Below, one piece after another: positions 16,901-24,919 of a stretch of DNA of 64,000 nt. The DNA comes from Acidisphaera sp. L21 (lineage in GTDB: Bacteria > Pseudomonadota > Alphaproteobacteria > Acetobacterales > Acetobacteraceae). A program made the translations under genes and the position numbers. Position 1 is the first letter of the stretch, and every line of letters begins with the position of its first letter. The stretch spans positions 160,876 to 224,875 of the forward strand of contig NZ_LMUY01000015.1 of assembly GCF_009765685.1 (NCBI RefSeq), read 5' to 3'. The notes under the pieces are model-generated. The model did no database searches, had not been told where the DNA came from, and saw nothing but the letters and a program-made list of their open reading frames with translations.

Positions 16901-17733
16901 CCGGCACCCTGGGCAACACTGCCTTCGAACTGGACCATGTCGGCGTCGGCGCGCGCGACCTGGCGCCCCTTGCTGCCGCCTACGAACGACTGGGTTTCAC
17001 CCTCACGCCACCCGCCCGGCACCGCGGCAAGGCCACCGGCAATCGCTGCATCATGTTGCAGCATGGCTACGTGGAACTGATCGCGCTCATCGACCCCTCG
17101 ATCCCCGATCGCCTGCACGCTCAATTGGACCGCTACACCGGACTGCACATCATTGCCCTAGGAATCCAGGACAGCCAGGCAACCCTGGACCGGCTGAACA
17201 AGGCTGGGCTCGCCATCCCCGCTATCACCCCGCTGGAACGCCCGGTGGACGATGCCGACCCCACCGGCCTGCAAGCCCGCTTCGAACGCATTCCCCTGCC
17301 AGATGCGCCAGAAGGCACCATCCAGCTCATCAAACATCTGACGCGCGAGGCGATCTGGCAGCCCCGTTTCACCGCCCACGCCAACGCCGCAACGGCGCTG
17401 GAGGAGGTCGTGCTCGCCGTGCCCGACCCGGCGGAGGCGGCCGCCCGCTTCTCCCGCCTGGCCGGTTTGCCGGTCTCGCCAGACCCGGCGGGCGGCTTCG
17501 TCCTGGCGATGGACCGCGGCCGCATGCGCATCTTGCCGACAGAGGCGATCGGCGCCGTCTACCCTGGCGTCGCAGCCCCGGCGCTGCCGTCCATGGTGGG
17601 CATGACGGTGCGCACCGCCGATGGTTGCGCCGCCCTGCGCAACCTGCTGGGCGACGTACCGCACGATAAGGTGGGCGACGGTGTTCTGGTGCGTCCCGTC
17701 GCAGCCGGGGGCGCTGCGGTGTTGTTCACCTGA
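16897..17733 (+). CDS. VOC/glyoxalase-like domain protein
   Basis: A 278-residue protein of the vicinal-oxygen-chelate superfamily. The first module begins ELDHVGVGARDLAPLAAAY, matching glyoxalase-like domains of about 175 residues; a second beta-alpha-beta part (ALEEVVLAVPDPAEAAARF) begins near residue 166. The start GTG at 16897 overlaps the preceding stop (GTGA), preferred over an upstream ATG at 16867 inside the GST gene. Such proteins bind a divalent metal and act as lyases, dioxygenases or isomerases, but I cannot assign metal ligands or a reaction. It sits between the GST and glycosyltransferase genes. Confidence 0.7.
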   Translation: MTGTLGNTAFELDHVGVGARDLAPLAAAYERLGFTLTPPARHRGKATGNRCIMLQHGYVELIALIDPSIPDRLHAQLDRYTGLHIIALGIQDSQATLDRLNKAGLAIPAITPLERPVDDADPTGLQARFERIPLPDAPEGTIQLIKHLTREAIWQPRFTAHANAATALEEVVLAVPDPAEAAARFSRLAGLPVSPDPAGGFVLAMDRGRMRILPTEAIGAVYPGVAAPALPSMVGMTVRTADGCAALRNLLGDVPHDKVGDGVLVRPVAAGGAAVLFT

Positions 17734-18797
17734 CGTCGCCCGGCGGCCTCATCGCGACGGTTCTGCCGCCGAAAGAAGGCTTCTCTGCCGGCGCAGTGGG
17801 CGCGATCGGCCTGCTGGTGCATCGTCTGGCCCGCGACGCCGGGGGCGAAGTCGTGGGCCGACCGGTCGAACACCCGTTCACCGACGCCACCTTCCATCCG
17901 TCGACGCCGGGCTGGGGCTTCACGGCGACGTCGCGCTACACCGCCGGGGTCGCCGCGACCTTGCGCGGGATCGGCCCGGCCCTGGTCGAGGTGCACAACC
18001 GCCCGGAAATCGCCCTCAGCCTGGCGCGGCGTTTCCCCCGCGTTGCGCTGTTCCTCCACAACGACCCCCAGGGCATGCGCGGCGCCAGGACGGCCGCCCA
18101 GCGTGCCACCCTGTTGCAGAAGGTCGACCGCGTCATCACCGTATCCGCCCATCTGCGCCGCCAATTCCTCGAAGGGGTGGAAGGCGACGTCACCGTCATG
18201 CCGAACTGCATCGATGTGCCGGAGCGGTCGCGCAAGGTGCGGGAGCGGCTGATTTTGTTCGTGGGCCGCGTCGTCGCCGACAAGGGCGCCGACGCCTTCG
18301 TCGAAGCCTGCGCCGCCTCCTTGCCGCAACTGCCCGGCTGGCAGGCGGAAATGGTCGGCGCCGATCGCTTTGCCCCCGACAGTCCAGGCACCGATTTCAC
18401 CGCCCACATCGCGGATCGTGCGCAACAGGCCGGTGTCGCCACGACCGGCTACCTGTCCCACGCCGCCGCCATGGAGCGAATGGGCCGTGCGGCCATCGTC
18501 GTCGTGCCCAGCCGCTGGCCCGAACCGTTCGGCATGACCGCGTTGGAGGCGATGGCCCACGGCGCCGCCCTCATCTGCTCCCGCCGTGGCGGCCTGCCGG
18601 AGGTTGCGGGCAACTGCGCCGTCTATGCCGACCCCGACGCGCCCGGCGCAATCAAGGACGCGATCCTGGCCCTGGCGAACGATCCGAACCGCCGCACCGC
18701 CCTGGCCGCCGCGGCGCGCAAGCGGGCGCAGACATACGATACCCCGGTGGCAGTCGCCCGGCTGCTCGCCTTACGAAGCGAGCTTTTGGCATGTTGA
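17730..18797 (+). CDS. GT4-family glycosyltransferase
   Basis: A GT-B fold glycosyltransferase of about 355 residues. The C-terminal half has the nucleotide-sugar signature: LFVGRVVADKGADAF, then PSRWPEPFGMTALEAMAHG containing the E-x7-E of GT4 enzymes, and GGLPEV. The start is uncertain. Conserved-looking N-terminal sequence (IATVLPPKEGFSAGAVGAIG) lies upstream of the first ordinary in-frame start (GTG 17796), so I favour a CTG at 17730 that overlaps the preceding TGA. No ATG, GTG or TTG is in frame upstream nearby. The next gene, an O-antigen-ligase-like protein, overlaps by 7 bases, suggesting a role in surface glycan assembly. Confidence 0.8.
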   Translation: MTSPGGLIATVLPPKEGFSAGAVGAIGLLVHRLARDAGGEVVGRPVEHPFTDATFHPSTPGWGFTATSRYTAGVAATLRGIGPALVEVHNRPEIALSLARRFPRVALFLHNDPQGMRGARTAAQRATLLQKVDRVITVSAHLRRQFLEGVEGDVTVMPNCIDVPERSRKVRERLILFVGRVVADKGADAFVEACAASLPQLPGWQAEMVGADRFAPDSPGTDFTAHIADRAQQAGVATTGYLSHAAAMERMGRAAIVVVPSRWPEPFGMTALEAMAHGAALICSRRGGLPEVAGNCAVYADPDAPGAIKDAILALANDPNRRTALAAAARKRAQTYDTPVAVARLLALRSELLAC

Positions 18798-19999
18798 TGG
18801 CGCTGGATCGTATTGCGGTGCTCTGCATCCTCGTCTGCCCGGTGTTCCTGCTGCACGGCCGGGCCGTGGCGGACGTGCTGATGGTGCTGACCAGCCTCTG
18901 CTTCCTGGCCCGCAGCGCCATCACCAGGGACTGGGCCTGGCTGCGCACCGGCTGGGTTATCGTTGCGGCGGTGTGGTGGCTGTGGCTGCTGGCGTGCTCG
19001 GTCCGGGGCGGGCTGATGCAGGCTGTGGTCGCCGTCCGCTTCCTCGTGTTCGTCGCCGCGGCCGAGCATTGGGTTCTTCGTATCCCCTGGCGCCGCGCAT
19101 GGCTGGCGCGGATCACCGCTATTGCCGCCCTCTACATCGCCCTGCAATCGCTGCTGCAGGTGGTCACCGGCCGCAACCTGCAGGGCTACCGCCGATGGGG
19201 CGACGGCGAAATCACCGGCCCGTTCGAACACCCCCGCGCCGGCGCCCCGTTCAGTCGCTTGCTGTTCCCAGCGGTCCTGCCGGCGATGGCATGGATGAAC
19301 CGATGGGCGGGCAGGGCGCTGCTGGTCGCCTCCGTCCTGGTGGTGGTGCTGATCGGCCAGCGCATGCCGCTGCTGCTCACCGGGCTAGGCCTGTTCGTCA
19401 CCGCCCTGCTGCTGCCCCGTCTGCGCGCCGGCGTGCTGGCCGCCTGCGTCGGCGCGGTCTTGCTGGTGGCTGCGTCCGCCGTGGTGGTGCCCCCGACCTT
19501 CTACCGCCTGGTCGACAAATTCTCGAACCAGATGGAGCACTTCCCCGACAGCCCCTACGGCCTGATAGCGATGCGCGCGGCTGCCATGATCGAGGCGCAT
19601 CCCGTCACCGGCCTTGGCTTCGACGGCTTCCGCCGCGACTGTGCGGAGCCGGAATATTTCCGGGGCTGGCGCGGCGGCGATGGCGGTGGCGCGAATGTCT
19701 GCGTGCAGCACCCGCATAACCATTACCTGCAAGCCGCCGTAGAATCTGGGTTTCCAGGTCTCATCCTGTTCTGCGCCCTTGTCCTGGCCTGGCTGCGCCC
19801 GCTGGCGGCCGGGCTGTGGCGTGACCCGGCGCCCCTCCGCGTCGGCCTGTTCGTGGCCGCCTTGGTGCAGGAATGGCCCATCGCCAGCAGCAGCGATCTG
19901 CTATCCATGCCGCTCTCCGGTTGGTTCTTCCTGCTGTTGGGGTTGGGGCTTGCCGAGAGCCGCGCCTATATGACGGCGCGAACTGTTCGAGGCGTCTGA
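18791..19999 (+). CDS. O-antigen ligase/polymerase-like membrane protein (Wzy_C)
   Basis: A 402-residue polytopic membrane protein with roughly ten hydrophobic segments. A large periplasmic-type loop (about residues 225-320) ends in [17 protein letters not shown], the His-containing motif of the WaaL/Wzy_C family that joins or polymerises undecaprenyl-linked glycans. A second ATG lies two codons later at 18797, overlapping the preceding TGA; either could be used. With the GT4 gene before it, it suggests a small glycan-assembly pair inside an otherwise metabolic operon. The acceptor and glycan are unknown. Confidence 0.78.
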   Translation: MLMALDRIAVLCILVCPVFLLHGRAVADVLMVLTSLCFLARSAITRDWAWLRTGWVIVAAVWWLWLLACSVRGGLMQAVVAVRFLVFVAAAEHWVLRIPWRRAWLARITAIAALYIALQSLLQVVTGRNLQGYRRWGDGEITGPFEHPRAGAPFSRLLFPAVLPAMAWMNRWAGRALLVASVLVVVLIGQRMPLLLTGLGLFVTALLLPRLRAGVLAACVGAVLLVAASAVVVPPTFYRLVDKFSNQMEHFPDSPYGLIAMRAAAMIEAHPVTGLGFDGFRRDCAEPEYFRGWRGGDGGGANVCVQHPHNHYLQAAVESGFPGLILFCALVLAWLRPLAAGLWRDPAPLRVGLFVAALVQEWPIASSSDLLSMPLSGWFFLLLGLGLAESRAYMTARTVRGV

Positions 20000-20973
20000 T
20001 GTCCGACCCGGCCGACCTAATTCCCGTCACCGTGCTCACCGGCTACCTCGGTGCCGGCAAGACGACCCTGCTCAACCGCATCCTCACGGAGAATCACGGC
20101 AAGAAATACGCCGTGATCATCAACGAGTTCGGGGAGTTGGGCGTCGACAACGACCTCGTCGTGGATACCGACGAGGAAGTGTTCGAGATGAACAATGGCT
20201 GCATCTGCTGCACCGTGCGCGGCGATCTGATCCGGATCGTCGGCGGCCTGGTGAAGCGGCGCGGCAAGTTCGACGGCATCATCGTCGAGACGACCGGCCT
20301 CGCCAACCCAGCCCCCGTCGCCCAAACCTTCTTCGTCGACGAGGGCGTTCGCTCCCGCACCAGGCTCGACGCGATCGTCACCGTGGTGGACGCCAAGAAC
20401 CTGCCCGCCCGCCTGGCCGACAGCACCGAGGCCGCGGCCCAATTGGCCTTCGCCGACGTCATCCTGCTGAACAAGACCGACCTGGTGACGCCTGCGGAGC
20501 TGGAATCGGTCGAGGCCGAAATCCGCAAAATCAACCGTTTCGCCAAGATCCATCGCACCGAGAAGTCGGCGGTCGACGTCACCGCCGTGCTCAACCAGGG
20601 CGCCTTCGACCTGCAGCGCATCCTGTCCGACGTGCAGCCCGACTTCCTGACCGACAGCGAGCACGAGCATAACGACGACATCAACAGCATGTCGTTCGAG
20701 CTGACCAAGCCGATCGACCCGGAGAAGTTCAACGCCTGGATCGGCCAGTTGCTGGCGGAGAAGGGCCAGGATCTGCTGCGCACCAAGGGCATCCTGCACT
20801 ACACCGGCGAGGACCGCCGCTTCGCCTTCCAGGCCGTCCACATGATCGCCGACGGCGACTTCATCGGCCCGTGGCCAGCCGGGGAGGCGCCTAAGTCCCG
20901 CCTGGTCTTCATCGGCCGCAACCTCAACCGCCCGCAACTGCGCCGCGGCTTCGAGTCGTGTCAGGCCGGATGA
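19999..20973 (+). CDS. CobW/COG0523-family GTPase (metallochaperone)
   Basis: A 324-residue P-loop GTPase of the G3E family, associated with metal insertion or trafficking (zinc, cobalt or nitrile-hydratase iron). The Walker [10 protein letters not shown] lies at 15-23, the metal-binding NGCICC at 66-71 (Cys68, Cys70, Cys71), Walker B-like [10 protein letters not shown] and the G4 motif NKTD follow, and DSEHEHNDD is a short acidic-His loop before the C-terminal CobW_C domain. The ATG overlaps the previous TGA (TGATG), and the stop overlaps the ATG of the WD40 gene (ATGA), so the two are probably co-translated. Which metal it serves cannot be told from the sequence. Confidence 0.9.
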   Translation: MSDPADLIPVTVLTGYLGAGKTTLLNRILTENHGKKYAVIINEFGELGVDNDLVVDTDEEVFEMNNGCICCTVRGDLIRIVGGLVKRRGKFDGIIVETTGLANPAPVAQTFFVDEGVRSRTRLDAIVTVVDAKNLPARLADSTEAAAQLAFADVILLNKTDLVTPAELESVEAEIRKINRFAKIHRTEKSAVDVTAVLNQGAFDLQRILSDVQPDFLTDSEHEHNDDINSMSFELTKPIDPEKFNAWIGQLLAEKGQDLLRTKGILHYTGEDRRFAFQAVHMIADGDFIGPWPAGEAPKSRLVFIGRNLNRPQLRRGFESCQAG

Positions 20974-21962
20974 GCGAGACCGCCAACTTCGTCCTCGATA
21001 CCAGAGGCGAATCCCGCGACCTCGATGCGTTCGTAGTCGCCGCCGCCTGGGTCGGCGACAAGCCCGCCTTCGCGCTCGGCGACGGGCGCCTGGTGATGGC
21101 CGATTGGCGGGAGGTCGCCGCCCATGACGGCGCCATCCTCTCGCTCGCCGCCGCCGCCGACGGCTTCATCACCGGCGGCGACGACGGCGCCTTCCGCCGC
21201 ACGCCCCTTGAGGGCGACAGCGAGACGATCGCCGAATTCGGCCTGAAATGGGTGGAACAAGTCGCCGCCCATGGCAAGCTGATCGCCTGCGCCGTCGGCA
21301 AGACCGCGCATGTCTACGAGGCCGGGGTGAAGCTGAAGCAGCTCGACCATCCCTCCAGCGTCACCGGCCTGGTGTTCGACACCAAGGGCAAGCGCATCGC
21401 CGCCTCCCACTACAATGGCGCCACGCTGTGGTTCGTCGGTGCCAAGGTGGACAGCCCGCGCAAACTGGAGTGGAAGGGCAGCCACACGGGCGTCGCCATT
21501 CACCCCGCCAGCGAGGCGGTTGTGACCAGCATGCAGGAAAACTCTCTGCACGGCTGGCGCCTGGCCGATGGGCAGCACATGCGCATGTCCGGCTACCCGT
21601 CCAAGACCGAGTCGATGGGGTTCACCCGCAACGGCAAGTGGCTGGTGACCGCCGGGGCCGACACGATCGTCATGTGGCCGTTCTTCGGCGGCGGCCCGAT
21701 GGGCAAGGCGCCCTCCGAAATGGCCGGCGGCGACAACGTCATCTGCACCCGCGTGGCCGCGCATCCGCAGCACGAGGTGGTGGCTGCCGGGTTCGCGGAC
21801 GGGCTCGTGGTGCTGGCCGATATCGCATCCGAGCGCATCCTGCCCGTCGCCGCACCCGGCCACGGCAGCGTCTCCGCCCTCGCCTGGAGCGCCGACGGCT
21901 CGCGCCTGGCGCTGGGAACCGAATCAGGTTTCGCGGCCTTGGTCGATCTTAGTAAACGATAG
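20970..21962 (+). CDS. WD40-repeat protein linked to CobW
   Basis: A 330-residue soluble protein made of degenerate WD40-type blades ([57 protein letters not shown]), enough for one beta-propeller, with no signal peptide. The start ATG overlaps the CobW stop (ATGA). Tight coupling suggests it acts with the CobW GTPase, perhaps as a protein-binding scaffold. That role is inferred from gene order, not from any catalytic motif. Confidence 0.82.
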   Translation: MSETANFVLDTRGESRDLDAFVVAAAWVGDKPAFALGDGRLVMADWREVAAHDGAILSLAAAADGFITGGDDGAFRRTPLEGDSETIAEFGLKWVEQVAAHGKLIACAVGKTAHVYEAGVKLKQLDHPSSVTGLVFDTKGKRIAASHYNGATLWFVGAKVDSPRKLEWKGSHTGVAIHPASEAVVTSMQENSLHGWRLADGQHMRMSGYPSKTESMGFTRNGKWLVTAGADTIVMWPFFGGGPMGKAPSEMAGGDNVICTRVAAHPQHEVVAAGFADGLVVLADIASERILPVAAPGHGSVSALAWSADGSRLALGTESGFAALVDLSKR

Positions 21963-21974
21963 GAGTCTCCCTCC

Positions 21975-22802
21975 ATGGAAATGATTACCAACGGCGGCCT
22001 GCGCATGCCCAAGCTCGGTCTGGGCACCTGGCGCATGAAGGGGGATGAGTGTCGGGAGGCGGTGGAGCGTGCCCTGTCGCTCGGCTATCGCCACATCGAC
22101 ACGGCCGAGATGTATGGCAACGAGGAAGCCGTCGGCTCCGCCCTGAACGGCGCCCGGCTGCCCCGCAGCGACATCCACGTCACCACCAAGGTGTGGTGGG
22201 AAAACCTGAAGCCGGACGCGATGCGCCGCTCCATGGATGCTAGCCTGAAGAAGCTGCAGACCGACTATGTCGACCTCTACATGATCCACTGGCCCGCCAA
22301 GGACATGGATCTCCCCGAAGCCCTGGCCACGCTGATCAAGCTGAAGGAGGAGGGTCTGGCCCACGCCATCGGCGTCTGCAACTTCCCCGTCGCCCTGCTG
22401 CGCCAGGCCGTGGAGGAGATCGGCGCGCCGTTGGTGGCCAATCAGGTGGAATACCACGTGCTGCTGGACCAGACCCCCGTGCGCAACTTCCTGCAATCGC
22501 ACGACATGGCGCTGACGGCCTATTGCCCGATTGCCCAGGGCAAGCTCGCCGACCATGAGGAACTGGGCGTCATCGCCAAGAAGCACAATTCCACCGCGGC
22601 CCAGATCGCCTTGAAATGGCTGCTGGACCAACCCGGCGTCGCTGCCATCCCCAAGGCCGGCCGCCGCGAAAGCCAGGTCGCCAACCTCGAAGCCATGAAG
22701 ATCGTGCTGGACGACGCCGACCGCGCCGCCATCGCGGCCCTGCCAAAGGCGCAGCGCATGGTTAATCCTGGCTTCGCGCCAGCCTGGGATAAAGCCGCCT
22801 AG
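21975..22802 (+). CDS. Aldo/keto reductase
   Basis: A 275-residue (beta/alpha)8 NADPH-dependent oxidoreductase of the 2,5-diketo-D-gluconate reductase type. The catalytic tetrad is visible: Asp42 and Tyr47 in HIDTAEMYGNE, Lys72 in VTTKVWW, His105 in MIHWP. The C-terminal IPKAGRRESQVANL binds the NADPH phosphate. The start ATG has AGGAG upstream. It is the last gene of the run that begins at the GST (16256), 12 bp after the WD40 gene, and is followed by two hairpins. The carbonyl substrate is not evident. Confidence 0.9.
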   Translation: MEMITNGGLRMPKLGLGTWRMKGDECREAVERALSLGYRHIDTAEMYGNEEAVGSALNGARLPRSDIHVTTKVWWENLKPDAMRRSMDASLKKLQTDYVDLYMIHWPAKDMDLPEALATLIKLKEEGLAHAIGVCNFPVALLRQAVEEIGAPLVANQVEYHVLLDQTPVRNFLQSHDMALTAYCPIAQGKLADHEELGVIAKKHNSTAAQIALKWLLDQPGVAAIPKAGRRESQVANLEAMKIVLDDADRAAIAALPKAQRMVNPGFAPAWDKAA

Positions 22803-22816
22803 GCGCGCCAAGGGGT

Positions 22817-22860
22817 GGAGGGGACGACTGTCCCCTCCCGGGTGCAGGGTGGAACCCTGC
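22817..22860. terminator. Tandem hairpins between convergent genes (bidirectional terminator candidate)
   Basis: Two perfect hairpins lie back to back: a 9-bp stem GGAGGGGAC/GTCCCCTCC (22817-22825 with 22830-22838, 4-base loop) and a 7-bp stem GCAGGGT/ACCCTGC (22844-22850 with 22854-22860, 3-base loop). They separate the convergent aldo/keto reductase and GST genes. No T-tract follows on either strand. Confidence 0.65.
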
Positions 22861-22868
22861 TGCTTGCC

Positions 22869-23561
22869 TTACCGGGCCGCGAATTGCTTCGCCCCAAACA
22901 TCACCTCGCGCTCCTCCGGCGTCATCGCGCCCTTGCGCTGGTTCTCCGCCAGAACCGCCACCCCACGTTCCACCGCCGGCCGCGCTGCAATCGAGTCGTG
23001 CCAGCGCTTCACGTTGGGATACGCCGCCAGATCGATATTCCGCCGCTCCGGGTTCCGGATCCAGGGGAAGGTGGCGATGTCGGCGATGGAGTAGCTATCC
23101 CCCGCCAGCCATTTCGTCTTCGCCAACTGCGCCTCCAGCACCCGGTGCAGGCGCGCCACCTCGTTGGTGTAGCGCTCGATGGCGTAGGGGAGCTTTTCGA
23201 CGGCGTAATTGGCGAAATGGCCATACTGCCCGAACATCGGCCCAACGCCGCCCATCTGGAACATCAGCCATTGTAGGCAGTGATACCGGGCCGCCGGGCT
23301 GGTCGGCATCAGCTTGCCGGTCTTCTCCGCCAGATAGATCAGGATCGCGCCCGACTCGAACAGCGACAGCGGGCCGCCGGGTGCGTCGTCGTCGACGATG
23401 GCCGGGATGCGGTGGTTCGGGGTAATTGCCAGGAATTCCGGCTTGAACTGCTCCCCGGCGCCGATATTCACCGGCACGACCTCGTAGGGCAGTTCCAACT
23501 CCTCCAACGCGATATGGACCTTATGTCCGTTCGGCGTCGGCCAACTCCAAACCTGGATCAT
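22869..23561 (-). CDS. Glutathione S-transferase (YghU/YfcG-like)
   Basis: A 230-residue GST. The N-terminal WSWPTPNGHKVHIALEEL has the TPNG(H)K motif of the nu/YfcG-type GSTs, in which Thr and Asn rather than Tyr or Ser bind the thiol, and many of which act as disulfide-bond reductases. LFESGAILIYLAEKTG is the glutathione gamma-Glu site, and DSYSIADIATFPWI is the C-terminal N-capping box. The start ATG at 23561 has GGAG upstream. It is convergent with the aldo/keto reductase gene and probably monocistronic. It is unlike the serine-type GST at 16256. Confidence 0.9.
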   Translation of the reverse strand: MIQVWSWPTPNGHKVHIALEELELPYEVVPVNIGAGEQFKPEFLAITPNHRIPAIVDDDAPGGPLSLFESGAILIYLAEKTGKLMPTSPAARYHCLQWLMFQMGGVGPMFGQYGHFANYAVEKLPYAIERYTNEVARLHRVLEAQLAKTKWLAGDSYSIADIATFPWIRNPERRNIDLAAYPNVKRWHDSIAARPAVERGVAVLAENQRKGAMTPEEREVMFGAKQFAAR

Positions 23562-23641
23562 CGGGGCACTCCGTTCTTCCCGCCGCTGCTATATCGGAGC
23601 GGCAGCGGGAGATCACGCGTGCCGCGATCACGATGCCTTCG

Positions 23642-24658
23642 TCACCAGGCCATCTGCGGCCGCAAGCCGGTCGTGCCACTGCCGGCGCTGCGATGCTGCT
23701 GCTTTGGCGTCTGCCACTGCTTGGTCGGCATGAACCGCGGCGCCAGGAATTGGTAGGTCTTGGCCAGCAGCGCGGTGATGTCGTCCACCATTTCGTCCAC
23801 GCCGTCCCACTGGCCCAGCAGCGGGTCCCAACTGCGTTGGTTGCGATACAGCCAATCGCGGTTGCTGCGGATGAAGGCGCGTTGGTTGTCGACGTTGCGC
23901 ATCATGCTGCTGAACTCGCCGGTCTGCGCGTCCACGTCGTCGAACCGATCGCGCAATTGCTTGTAGGCAAGCATCGCCAGCCGATGAACCTGCCCGAGCG
24001 TGTCGGACGCGGTGGTCATGCGACGCCGGGCCAGTAGCACCTGCGCCATGCGGCGGCACAGCCCTTCCACCCGGGCCAGCAGGCGCTGCCGCAATGCCTC
24101 GATATAGGCCAGTTCGTGCGACATCTCTTCCAACAGGCGCAGCACGTTGGTCGCGTCGTGCAGATCCAGCTTTTGGGCGGCGGGCATGGCAACTTCGACC
24201 ACCTCGTCCTTCAGCCCCTGGTCATCCGCCAGGCGTAGCAGGGTAATCTCGTCCCGCTCCGCATTGGCCCACCGGCTGTTGGGTGACAGCCAGGCCACCA
24301 GGTTCAGCCGGATCCGCGTCGTCGCCAGCCGTATGTGCTGCGGGCTCGGGCGCCAGCTTGCCTCCCCGGTCAACACCTCGGTCGGCAACCGGTCGCCCGG
24401 CGCCAGGCTGGGCACGTATTCCAGCGCCGAGCCGATCAGGTCCAGCATCCGGCCATCCGGCGAATCTTCCTCGATCCCGAACTCGCGCCGAAGCGACGAG
24501 AGCGGCAATTGCGCCTCGCGCTCACCCAGCGTCACGGCCATCATGGGTTTGCCGTCGGTGTCCGAGCGGCGAAACCTGATCTCACCAAACGTGGTGAACA
24601 CGTGGCTTTGCAGCACACAGCGTTCAGGCAGGGGAGGTTGGGTGGCTAATGCGGACAT
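23642..24658 (-). CDS. Uncharacterised 338-residue protein
   Basis: I do not recognise a family. The protein is soluble, without signal peptide or membrane segment. The N-terminal 120 residues are beta-rich (SHVFTTFGEIRFRRSD, PMMAVTLGEREAQLPL). A long amphipathic helical region follows (about 165-260: LRLLEEMSHELAYIEALRQR, LARVEGLCRRMAQVLLARRR) and could form a coiled coil. The C-terminus has a Trp-rich stretch (WLYRNQRSWDPLLGQW) and a Gln/Lys/Arg-rich tail. It is divergent from the ABC exporter gene with 261 bases between them. Codon use resembles its neighbours, so it looks like a real gene. Confidence 0.7.
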   Translation of the reverse strand: MSALATQPPLPERCVLQSHVFTTFGEIRFRRSDTDGKPMMAVTLGEREAQLPLSSLRREFGIEEDSPDGRMLDLIGSALEYVPSLAPGDRLPTEVLTGEASWRPSPQHIRLATTRIRLNLVAWLSPNSRWANAERDEITLLRLADDQGLKDEVVEVAMPAAQKLDLHDATNVLRLLEEMSHELAYIEALRQRLLARVEGLCRRMAQVLLARRRMTTASDTLGQVHRLAMLAYKQLRDRFDDVDAQTGEFSSMMRNVDNQRAFIRSNRDWLYRNQRSWDPLLGQWDGVDEMVDDITALLAKTYQFLAPRFMPTKQWQTPKQQHRSAGSGTTGLRPQMAW

Positions 24659-24919
24659 TTTTCACTCGACGGGACGTGCCCCAAATTGTGGGATAGAGAT
24701 TAAGAAATCCCTGCCGGATCGTCCTATTATCGAGACGTCTGAGACGTCCGCGACTTGCCCGCGAGTTACATTGTTGCCACCTGCGCCACGCCGCCTTGCA
24801 CCCGGCAGCCGCCTGAGCCAGCCTTGGCCGATGAAATCCCAGCGTTTTCCGGCGCCCTATCCGGCCGCCTGCCGCCCAGTCCAACGCGCAGCCTTCCACG
24901 ATCGCGTCGGACCGGCTTG

